From Dipteris shenzhenensis (Eukaryota; Polypodiophyta; Polypodiopsida; Gleicheniales): a stretch of DNA of 64,000 bases. The notes below the pieces were generated by a model. The model did not search any database and was not told the DNA's origin. It saw only the letters and a program-made list of their open reading frames with translations. Positions 33,294 to 42,569 of this stretch are shown one piece after another; within the stretch, counting starts at the first letter, position 1; each line of letters starts with the position of its first letter. Location: the NCBI GenBank assembly GCA_047967505.1, contig CM106541.1. One strand, given 5' to 3'. Position numbers and translations under genes: made by a program.

Positions 33294-33770
33294 GGCATTA
33301 CATGGTAATCTTGGCACCATCGTAATATTTAGCACTTACTTTATAAACAGTTTTTACTACTAAAATGATTCTCATCATGTTTGTAGCAAATGCTCTATGC
33401 ACACGGACCATGGTTTGTACAAAATTGGGGCCCTTTGTCCATTTGGAATGCACACGGCATGGAGAAGTTGCACCATAGAGCCAAGACAGTCTATTTCAAG
33501 AACTCAAGGCATGGTGGTGGTGTCACTCATAGCAATGCATTGCATGAGATGTTCGACTAGTTTTTTAGATGTTAACTAGAAAGGACTTTGAAGTCTAAAA
33601 AGGCAAAGGCATCAGAACTTGCAAAAGCAGTTCAAATTGTATCAAGGAATATAAGGCACAGTGCTTGGAAAGCATCCATAGGGAGTCAAGGAGTCACACA
33701 TTGGTTGCAAGCTAGAGTGAGAAGAGAGCAGATGGATCCAACCACCAATAGAAGCTATGGTGTAATTGTA
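33294..33770 (+). pseudogene. Unclassified transposon-associated protein, plus copy, part 2 (after the copia insertion)
   Basis: Coding sequence resumes with ALHGNLGTIV. A probable intron (to tttgtag at 33,386) precedes QMLYAHGPWFVQNWGPLSIW, then NAHGMEKLHHRAKTVYFKNS and RHGGGVTHSNALHEMF, and after two stops a basic helix (KSKKAKASELAKAVQIVSRN) ending with QARVRREQMDPTTN. The block with His/Glu/Lys-rich HGMEKLHHRAK is characteristic, and the minus copy has lost it. It lies upstream of the H3-like region on the same strand, as the homologous protein does in the minus copy. Confidence 0.6.
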
Positions 33771-33774
33771 TACA

Positions 33775-34200
33775 AATATGAAATAAATATATTGCTTATT
33801 TTGACCACAATTTTGGTACTCACTCTTTGATATCTTGCTTATTTTGACCACAATTTTTGTACTCACTCTTTGATATCTTGCTTATTTTGACCACGATTTT
33901 TGTACTCATGAGACGTTGGGGAAATTGGGGACATGGTGAAGGAGGGGGGAGAGAAGGGAGGGGCACGAAGTGGGGCAAGGGGAGGGGTGGAGTGGTAGCA
34001 AGGGTGGGGGATGGGGGGATGGGGGGGATGGGGGAGCACGACAGGTGTGGGCGGGGCAAGTAGGGGGAGGGCAATGGGGGGGAGGGCAATGAGGGTGGGG
34101 GGGGTTGAAGGGGTTAGGGCGGGGGCACGATAAAACCCTAAACATAATTAAAAGGGGTGTCAAAACATGATGGGCCTATACAAAACAGTTAAAAAAACGT
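33775..34200. repeat. Short direct repeats and G-rich tract
   Basis: A ttgcttattttgaccacaat unit occurs three times (33,790-33,905, period about 46 bp), followed by a G-run-rich segment (33,920-34,130, many GGGG runs). No gene. Confidence 0.7.
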
Positions 34201-34215
34201 AATTCTCATTATTCA

Positions 34216-34629
34216 ATGGTAAGAGTGAAGAACACTCCTAGACCCATGGGATGCCGCCTCCACCCTTCCTCCTCTAGCTCCACCACCTCCATGGCATCTG
34301 TGCACACAAACCTATCTAGGTCTGGTGGCACCTCCCCCAACTCTCGTGAGCCCTCCCCCAACTCTTGTGAGGTCTCCCAGGACTCTCGTGAGCCTCCTCC
34401 AACTCTTGTGAGCCCTCCCCCAAGTCTCGTGAGCCCACTCCCTAGTCTCATGAGCCTTCTCCTCCTCCCAAGTCTCATGAGCCCACTCCCAAACCCCAAC
34501 AGCATGAGCCTTCCCCTCAGCCTTCCCCTTGGCCTCAAAACCCTCAACCTTCCCCTCAGCCTTCCCCGTAGCCTGACCCTCAACCTTCCCCTTAGCCTTC
34601 CCCTCCCCATGAGAGCACTCCCTCCATGA
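34216..34629 (+). pseudogene. Ser/Pro/Leu-rich frame with an H3-tail-like start, upstream of the H3-like region
   Basis: The 137-codon frame begins VRVKNTPRPMG, similar to the H3-like tails RVKQTPR and RTKQTPR, then turns into degenerate Ser-Pro-Leu repeats generated by a CT-rich minisatellite (units of ccctcccccaactctcgtga type, 34,330-34,600). It may be an expanded, broken duplicate of the H3-like N-terminus. It is unlikely to be a stable protein. Confidence 0.3.
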
Positions 34630-34693
34630 GCAACATATCTTTGAGAACCTTCCTTCCCCTCATCCTTCCCCTCCCCATGACAGGACTCCCCCG

Positions 34694-35300
34694 CATGAGC
34701 AAAATGTATTCAATAACCTCTCGAACATAGACAGGCTTCCTAAGGGCCAACAGATTGCTAGGAAGAGCACAATCTTTCCTATCCCAGTGATACATCCCAT
34801 CTGAGAAATGGTACCTATGCCCATAAAGAGGGTAAAGCAGACACCGAGGAAGCCCCATCCCAAAGAAGGACAAAGCTTAGTACATCTGCAACAGGAGGAT
34901 TCAGAGGAGGATCAATGTAGAAAAGAGCAGCACAAGAAATTCAAGGCAGACAAGAGGCTGTGGGATCACGTTTGGGTACTTGTAAAGCCTCTACCAAGAG
35001 TCAGGAAGTCATATAGAGCAAATCCAAGAGTACGAGCCTTAAGGGAGGTCAGAGAAATGCAAAAGACCACCGACAACCTGATCCCGCATGCTCCCTTCCA
35101 ATGTGTGGTATGGGAGATAGCACAAGGATACAAGGACGACATTCGATTCAGCACAGGAGCTATGGGGGTGCTCTAAGAGGCTACAGACCAAGTTACCACC
35201 GCTCTATTCGAGGATGCCAACTATGTTCGACCAACCATACTTTGAGTATTGTGTACGCTTGCACTCTGGGATGCTCAACTCATCTTCAGGTGGAGGCAGA
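34694..35300 (+). pseudogene. Histone H3-like coding region, plus copy
   Basis: A lead-in (NVFNNLSNIDRLPKGQQIAR) resembles the lead-in of the minus copy. Next come KRVKQTPRKPHPKEG, equivalent to the H3 tail around Lys4; a spacer; NPRVRALREVREMQKTTDNL then IPHAPFQCVVWEIAQGYKDD and IRFSTGAMGVL, which align over the whole alpha-N, alpha-1 and loop-1 region of H3 without gaps; then, after a stop at 35,174, EATDQVTTALFEDANY (alpha-2), and after a second stop at 35,243, DAQLIFRWR (alpha-C). Both stops fit single C-to-T changes (CAA to TAA, CGA to TGA). Loop 1 has canonical H3 length, arguing against CENH3. The longest open frame is 34,808-35,176. It follows the unclassified transposon protein, as in the minus copy. 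Confidence 0.88.
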
Positions 35301-35319
35301 TCTACTCAAAGGTTCAAAC

Positions 35320-36062
35320 CTTTGATTTTTTGATTACAGGTCAATTGCAAGGGTTGACTTCCTATTTCCCATTCATTGGTTGGAATTTTGGAATTCTAAT
35401 AGAAGAGAGATATTTGCAGATGGTCTTTTGAGTTTGATTATGCAATGACACCCTTGTTTTTATACATCTCAAGTTCTATTTTTAGTAGAGGTCATTGTCG
35501 TGGAGTCGTGATTTTGGGGACATACCTTATGCAGATCACTTTGGTTGCAGTTTGGAGCCAAGGTTGCCAAGCCATTGACTTCTAGTTATTCAAGGTTTTG
35601 GAGAAGAAGGGCCCAACTTTAGTTGCTATTTGGCTAGTTCGAAAGAGGTTGGAAGTTGAAGCCATGTGAATTAGAGGACGGTGAGACCATCATAGCTTAG
35701 TTCTTGCATGGCACGAGGGATAGGCCTAAATCAATTAGTAGAAAACTTGGAGAGGTTGCCACAGTTAGTTTCCTACTTGATTTTATTTCAAAATATGGCA
35801 TAACTATAATTTTGGTTCAAAAATGCCACTAGTTCCCTTCTTGATTTCATTTCAAATATGGCATAATTACAAATTTGGCTAGCGGAGTGTTCGTAGGGAC
35901 ATGCACAAACTTTTCTTATAATGAAATTTATCTTTCTTCCCACCTTTCTAAGAAATAAGAAAGCTGCCCAATCCAAAAAATAACATAGAAAGGCAAGGTG
36001 CAACACTAAGAGATACTAGCAAATGAAAAAAGTCGACTTTAGCTATTTAAAATGTTGTCAAA
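35320..36062. other. Non-coding, AT-rich
   Basis: No gene. It holds a duplicated segment around 35,785 and 35,855 (tttcaaaatatggcataa or tttcaaatatggcataat). It separates the H3-like region from the satellite. Confidence 0.5.
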
Positions 36063-37681
36063 GAGGCACACCCATTCGATAAGTACTTGGTCAGATAACA
36101 TACCTAAGGGCGTGTTTTTTTGCGGATGTGCATACCACTAGGGAAACAACGGTGTATAATGCGTGATCGACCATGCAAATCATATACGATGGTGACAATA
36201 CTTTGCACACACCTCAACCTAGTTGAAACGGACTTGTGTGCAAACTGGAGTCCCCATCTGATAAGTACTATTTTGAATAACACACCTAGGACCGTGTTTT
36301 TTCATGGTCGTGCACGACACCAAGGCAAAAACGGTGTTTTATGCTTGATCGACAATGCAAAGCATATCCGATGGGCACAATACTTTGCACACACCTTCAA
36401 CTAGGTGGAATCGACTTACATGCAAAGTGGCACGCCCATCCCATAAGTGCTTGATCGGATAACATACCTAGCAGCATGTTTTTTGACGGATGTGCATGAC
36501 ACTAGAGAAAAAATAGTATTTAATGCTCGATCGACCATGCAAAGGATATTCGATGGGCACAAAACTTTTCGTACGCCTCAACCTAGGTGGTATTGAAATG
36601 TTCTCAATGAGGCACACCCATCTGATAAGTACTTGGTCAGATAACACACCTAATGGCATGTTTTTTTGCGGATGTGCATATCATTGGGGAAAAAATGGTG
36701 TATAATGCGTGATCGACCATGCAAATCATATCCGATGGTGACAATACTTTGCATGCACCTCAACATAGTTAAAACGGACTTGCGTGCAAAGTGGAGCCCC
36801 CATCCGATAAGTACTAGTTTGAATAACACACCTAGAACCGTGTTTTTTCATGGTTGTGCATGACACTAAGGCAAAAACGGTGTTTTATGCTTGATCGACA
36901 ATGCAAAGCATATCCTATGGGCACAATACTTTACACACACCTTCAACCAGGTGGAATTGACTTACATGCAAAGTGGCATTCCCATCGCATAAGTACTTGA
37001 TCGGATAACACACCTAGAAGCGTGTTTTTTTTACGGATGTGCATGACACGAGCAAAAATAGTATTTAATGATCGATCGACCATGCAAAGCATATCCGATG
37101 GACACAATACTTTTTGTACACCTCAACCTAGGTGGTATTGAAATGTTATCAAAGAGGCACACCCATCCGATAAGTACTTGGTCAGATAACATACCTAAGG
37201 GCGTGTTTTTTTGCGGATGTGCATATCACTAGGGAAAAAATGGTGTATAATGCGTGATCGACCATGCAAAGCATATCCGATGGTGACAATACTTTGCACA
37301 CATCTCAATCTAGTTGAAACGAACTTGCGTGAAAAGTGGAGCCCACATCCAATAAGTACTTGTTTGATTAACACACTTAGGACCATGTATTTTCATGGTT
37401 GTGCATGACACTAAGGCAAAAACGGTGTTTTATGCTTGATCGACAATTCAAAGCATATCCGATGGGCACAATACTTTGCACACACCCTCAACTAGGTGGA
37501 ATTGACTTACATGCAAAGTGGCACACGCATCCCATTAGTGCTTGATTGGATAAGATACCTAGTAGGCTCATGTTTTTTTATGGATGTGCATAACACTAGA
37601 GCAAAAATAGTATTTAATGCTCGATTGACCATGCAAAGGATAGCTTGGCATGTCCATCTGATGAGTACTTGATCAGATAAC
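36063..37681. repeat. Satellite block: about 182-bp monomers in a 545-bp three-monomer higher-order repeat
   Basis: Monomers start near 36,063, 36,244, 36,427, 36,609, 36,790, 36,972, 37,154, 37,336 and 37,517. Each has a header (gaggcacacccat, ctggagtcccc or gtggcacgcccat), ataagtact, a taacacaccta motif, a tgtttttt run, gatgtgcat or gtcgtgcac, a gatcgaccatgcaaa core and a caatactttgcacacacct end. Monomers three apart are much more alike than neighbours, giving a higher-order period of 545-546 bp. Short frames inside are by-products of the repeat. Confidence 0.92.
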
Positions 37682-37776
37682 TTCTCCCACCAATAAATTA
37701 AGTACTAATTAAAAATTATAATAAATGAGTAGATTATTAAAAAGAGACTAATATTTATGTAATTGTTGCTACTGCA

Positions 37777-38622
37777 GCTTGCTTGCGAAGGACTCTCACA
37801 AAGGAGATGGCTATAGATTTTGTTCCAGGGATGGATGTGATTTTATGTAGCAAAAGAGAAGTAGTTGCATTTGCTACAATCCATGATAGTGATCCCAATT
37901 CAGTTTGCCACTTTCGAAGACTTGGCGAAGATAAAGTGGCAGTTACTGTATCAAAGATTCTTAGGGCACATGTTGAGCTAAAGTATAAATGTGGAGATAT
38001 GGAAACACTTGGAGATATGCCTTACAATACATCCAACAAATCATTTATAGCATGGGACAAAGATGAGACTTATGCAACAGACATTATCAAGAATACAAAG
38101 TGCACCACCTTGGATTTTACTATAGGGGACATTTTACAAATGATATCATTTGCAAATAAGACTGTAGCAGAAGGTGAAGTATTGGGATTTGAACAAGTGG
38201 AGCAATGGTCATTTGCACAGATGAGGATTCTAAAAGTCACTGATGATGGTATGGTTGATAACATAACATCCTTATGTGATCCCTACTATGAGGTAGGCAA
38301 GAATATGAGATGGAGCATGCAATTTTTAAACATGAGAAAGAGGCACGTGGTTTTCAATGATAAAGACAACCTATACTACAATATCAAAGGACCTAAAAAG
38401 CGTGCCCATGTGCCAGGCTCTATCACTTCAAATGTGGATGATTTCAATATACTCAATTATAGAAGTGACATCTTATCTGGAGTGGATGAGTTCATTGGTT
38501 CCGAGAAACAAAATGATTTTAGAAGCGAAGCCTTATTTGGGGTGGATGAATTCTTGCACAGTGAGAAGGGCAAAGGTTTCAATAGCGATGTCTTGTCAAG
38601 TGTGGATGAGCATGCATATTAA
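37777..38622 (+). CDS. Transposon protein with possible DUF8039-like domain and three C-terminal repeats
   Basis: An open frame of about 280 codons starts after a plausible splice acceptor (tactgcag, ending 37,776); an upstream exon is not seen. The N-terminal half (VPGMDVILCSKREVVAFATI, RRLGEDKVAVTVSKIL, TLGDMPYNTSN and SFIAWDKDET) has the spacing of a small beta-rich domain found in plant transposon proteins (DUF8039-like), which is a weak resemblance. The C-terminus holds three tandem ~21-residue units (ILSGVDEFIGSEKQ, ALFGVDEFLHSEKGK, VLSSVDEHAY). It lies 280 bp upstream of the DUF7869-type transposase on the same strand and is probably part of the same element. The frame is uninterrupted. 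Confidence 0.5.
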   Translation, partial: ACLRRTLTKEMAIDFVPGMDVILCSKREVVAFATIHDSDPNSVCHFRRLGEDKVAVTVSKILRAHVELKYKCGDMETLGDMPYNTSNKSFIAWDKDETYATDIIKNTKCTTLDFTIGDILQMISFANKTVAEGEVLGFEQVEQWSFAQMRILKVTDDGMVDNITSLCDPYYEVGKNMRWSMQFLNMRKRHVVFNDKDNLYYNIKGPKKRAHVPGSITSNVDDFNILNYRSDILSGVDEFIGSEKQNDFRSEALFGVDEFLHSEKGKGFNSDVLSSVDEHAY

Positions 38623-38900
38623 CAAACCTGGTGTCAATCAAGGTTGTGGATTTGTGAAAGCCATGCAAGATGTCCCAATGAGTGATGTACTCAATATTGA
38701 ATTCATTGAATGGTCCTAAGAGTATGTTAAAAACGAGGATGAGATCAACAGAGGATTATTCAATATTTAACTTTGATTGTGATATGGACAAGGATGCAAC
38801 GACCAATCATGGATGCTTGGTTACAAACAAATGTGAGGAGAAGAAGTGCATAAATACAGATAACAACGTGCACGAGGAATGAAAAAGGTCATACATATGC

Positions 38901-41233
38901 ATGAAGAGAAAGCGAATCCAGGCAGATCCACAAAAGCAACCAAAGAGGAAGAGAGTAATGAAGGAGGAGAACATGTTAAATGCATTGGGATATCTAAGTT
39001 GCAAGCGAAGATGTATGTGCTTCATTGATCTTGCAGACATCAGGGAATGTAGAGGACACGTGTGGCAAAGAAGAGGAAGCGAAAGAAATGAATACCTTCT
39101 CACAAGTCTCTCTTGCTTTCTTCAGAATGGCAATAAAAGACTAAGTTCAAGACAAAAGGTAAAAACTCTCGTAAATGGAAAAAGGATTTGCAATAAGGCA
39201 TATCGCAATATTACTGGATTATCCCATGGTACATATTGGGATTTAGTCACCAAGGCAAAGGGCGGCAACAAATTTAGCATTCACAGTAATAGAGGAAGGT
39301 CCAAATCAAGAATCTCAACTGTCAAGGCAGCAGCAATTTTGCAAGACTTCATACATGAAAATGCTTTACCTCAACCCCATATATCTACCAAACTCCCTAA
39401 CAGTGATGCGATCACTGAAATGCACCTTCCAATGGGCTTGACAAAGCTCGAAGTATTTGACTCTATTGCAGAAAAGCAAAGGCAAAGAGGGGATGCCGTA
39501 GCTTCTTCTCATACTTTGTATACTCTTTGGAAGAAGAACTTTGGATATGTTAAAATCCCAAGGAGGCAAAAAATGTCAAAGTGCAATGTCTGTGATGATT
39601 TAAAGCGAGCGATTGAGAGTGCAACATGTCCAAATCAAAGGGAATTATACAAAAAAAACCGAAAATTCATCATGACCTTATTCGACATTCCAGACAAAAA
39701 TATGCATTTTGGAAGGAGCAAGCTATTTCGCATCCTGATGACTACATGTGCCTTATTGTAGATGGCATGTATCAGAATACAACAACATTGCCTCGTTTTG
39801 TTGCCACTCCACCTAAATTACAACGAAAGCACTTTCTAAAGACACATCTATGTGGAGTGTTAGTGCATGGAATTAAGTTCTTTGCAGATATATGGATTGA
39901 TTCCTTGCATCTACATGATAGCAGTCAAGTTGTAACATCTATTATGAAGGCAATTCGCAATGTACATGCAGAAAAAGGTCGCCTGCCACCAACTTTGAGA
40001 ATACAAGCTGATAATTGCTGGCGAGAAAATAAGAATGTACTCATGTTTGCATTCTGCTCCATGCTAGTTGCTCATCGAATCTTCAATGAGGTCGAATGTG
40101 GATTTTTGTATGTTGGGCATACACATGAGGATATCAATCAGGTTTTTAGCACAATCTCAAGGGAGCTTAAATGCAAGGATGTGGAGACAATAGATGACTT
40201 GGTAAGAAGATGTGGCAGGCAAGTTGGTGGTCGTAAGGAAAGTATAGTATGTGAGAGGCTCGAAAGAATGTATGATTGGAAGAGCTTCATTCTACCTTTC
40301 ATACAACCGGGTGGTGATGCATTGACAGGTCATACCAATCCACACTACTTTCGTTTTTTTTTTAAAGATGAAAAACCCGTAATGCAATGGCAACAGTATT
40401 CTCATGATACAAAATGGGAATCTGAAGAACCTTACAGTCTCTTAACTTCAATTCCCAGCAAGGAAAGGTATCCAACATGGGCTCCTATACAAGAATTTAA
40501 TGAGAGGTCTAATTGTGAAATAGATGGATTAAAAGCATTTATTACATACAAAGAGGAAATGCTACGGAGATATCCTGATTCGAAGCCTACTTGGAGAGAA
40601 CACACTACCACTGTAATTAACAAGACACGAAATTTAATAAAGGACCTTGAGAGAATGCGAGGCTCAAAGGATGTCAAGGAAGAATGCAATATGTTTTGGC
40701 CAAATGTTCATAACGATTTGCGCCCAGCTCCAGTCTTTTAAAATGAATTTGTATCATTACTCCCATGTCCATATTGTGGACCAAATAAGAGAGAGTTTAT
40801 GCCACAAGTAGATATAGAGGTCGATTGTTTTTTTGTTGTGGTTCGGCCATCGGATGATGAATATGAGAATGTGAAGTTTTGGGTTGCAAAAGTAGTTGAT
40901 GTGCAAAGAGATGACCAAGGGAGAGCTACAACATTTACAGCGGTATGGTATGAGCCAAAGGGCAGGAAGGAGAATATGGATAACAACACATTATATACTA
41001 ATTGTATAATGAAGGAGTGGGTCCCAAATGATGAAGTGGTCTCTCAAGTTTCGACGGAGACAATCATAGTGTCTTGGCATTCAAGGGCAAAGAAATCAAA
41101 GAAGCACATGGGATATGAGGTAGAAGGAAAAATAAAAATACCACAGCAAACTATTTTGCATATACACGAATTTTTAAGGATGCTCGCCATGGAGGAAGTA
41201 GAAGGAGACAACGCAATTGAAGAATGTCCATGA
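38901..41233 (+). pseudogene. DUF7869-type DDE transposase-like protein, nearly intact
   Basis: About 777 codons with one frameshift at an A-run near 39,650 and one TAA at 40,739 (probably from CAA). Order: a basic NLS-like start (KRKRIQ, KQPKRKRV); VNGKRICNKAYRNITGLSHG; a CNVCDDLK zinc-like pair; then the DUF7869 core with LIVDGMYQNT (Asp codon at 39,761), RIQADNCWRENKN (Asp at 40,010) and VGHTHEDINQVFS (Glu-Asp at 40,127-40,132), acidic residues placed as in a DDE/D nuclease; a CPYCG motif; and a C-terminal barrel-like region with VKFWVAKVVDVQ and TAVWYEPKG. Acidic-triad identity is inferred. This is the best-preserved non-CACTA gene of the window; no terminal inverted repeats were found. 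Confidence 0.75.
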
Positions 41234-41344
41234 TTAAAGCTTTGTATTGAAGTCCATTGAAGGATTTTATTTGGGTACTAGGCAAGGAGCCAATCCAAGA
41301 CAATTATAATCAGAGTCATCACCTCCTATGTCAAATGAGAGTCA

Positions 41345-41755
41345 AAATATGCACTGGATGTCACTTAAGGGTCAAGGCTTGCCAAGACAATAGGGAGTTA
41401 ATGCAGATGGCACCTGGCAAGGGACTATCACATTGAGCAATAAGACAATGGGGAGTCAATGCACCTAGAAGGCAAGGCTTGACAAGATAACTTGTGGGAG
41501 TTAATGCAGATGGCACCTGTATTTTGCACTGGATGTCACCCAAGGGTCAAGGCTTGGCAAGACAATAGGAAGTTAATGCAGATGGCACCTGGCAAGGGAC
41601 TATTGCATTGAGTAATATGACAATGGGGAGTCAATGCACCGAAGGGGCAAGGCTTGGCAAGACAAGTGGGAGTCAAATTATGCAGATGGCACCTGGCAAG
41701 GGACTGTCGTGACATTGAGCAATAAGACAATGGGGAGTCAAATTATGCAGATGGC
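41345..41755. repeat. Tandem repeats, period about 175 bp
   Basis: Units built of gcactggatgtcac, gggtcaaggcttg, caagacaata, atgcagatggcacctggcaa, gggacta and gacaatggggagtcaatgca recur at 41,351 and 41,526, with a third partial unit to 41,755. Downstream to 42,055 is AT-rich and has no gene. Confidence 0.8.
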
Positions 41756-42059
41756 ACGAATTGAGGCTCTTTAAGAGCAATAATTTAAATTGTAAACATA
41801 TGTTTAATTTATATCATTTTGGATATAAAGACTCTAGCTAAGAGCAACGTCTCTCAATGTAATCATATAATAATAGCTATAATTGCTATTATACCTCTTT
41901 GGTTCAATACAAAACTTGGGTCTTATGGCATCATGTCTTCTTTCTATTTATTAAAAGTTTTGCTAAATTTTGTGCATATTGCCGAGTGACAATGTTATTT
42001 TCATGAAATATTTAAGTCTCCTTTCATGGATTTATAAATTTATCAAGTCAACAAAAAAC

Positions 42060-42415
42060 GTCAAGGAAAAATATTAAAAATAATTAAATTAACAAATAAC
42101 TTAGATATAGCTAGAATTTCTAATATAGAATTTTTTCAAATTCTTGCATGTTGGTGCAAAAGTATAGATTGAAAAAACAAAATTTTTATGTGAATATGAT
42201 AGTGCCACAAAGTGAACTTTTGATTTGGGAAGGAAAAAGTGTCAAGGAAAAATATTAAAAATAATTAAATTAACAAATAACTTAGATATAGCCAGAATTT
42301 CTAATATAGGATTATTTCAAATTCTTGCATGTTGGTGCAAAAGTATAGATTGAAAAAACAATATTTTTATGTGAATATGATAGTGCCACAAAGTGAACTT
42401 TTGATATGGGAAGAA
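42060..42415. repeat. Tandem duplication, unit about 180 bp
   Basis: The segment beginning gtcaaggaaaaatattaaaa at 42,060 is repeated at 42,240 with only a few differences. Confidence 0.9.
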
Positions 42416-42569
42416 TATTTTTAGAAAGTAAAATTTTGATTTGGGAAGGATATTTTCATAAAGTAAAGTTTTCATTTGGGAAGAATTTTTGGGCTTCGTC
42501 CAAAAACAACACAAAAAGTCCAAAATTAATGAAATAGGTGTTTTAAATTAAAGAAAATGCAATCAATGC

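Noticed and set aside
34808-35176. Centromeric H3 (CENH3) as identity of the H3-like region
   Set aside because: Loop 1 between alpha-1 and alpha-2 has canonical H3 length without the extra residue typical of plant CENH3, and the RTKQT tail core is kept; the minus copy's C-terminal half is also conventional H3. A tree would be needed to be final.
36063-37681. CRISPR-like array
   Set aside because: Repeats are contiguous 182-bp monomers without unique spacers, in a plant nuclear context.
41750-41950. LTR end and primer site (tggcatcatg near 41,927)
   Set aside because: The match to TGGTATCAG is imperfect, and no partner LTR or pol sequence is seen.
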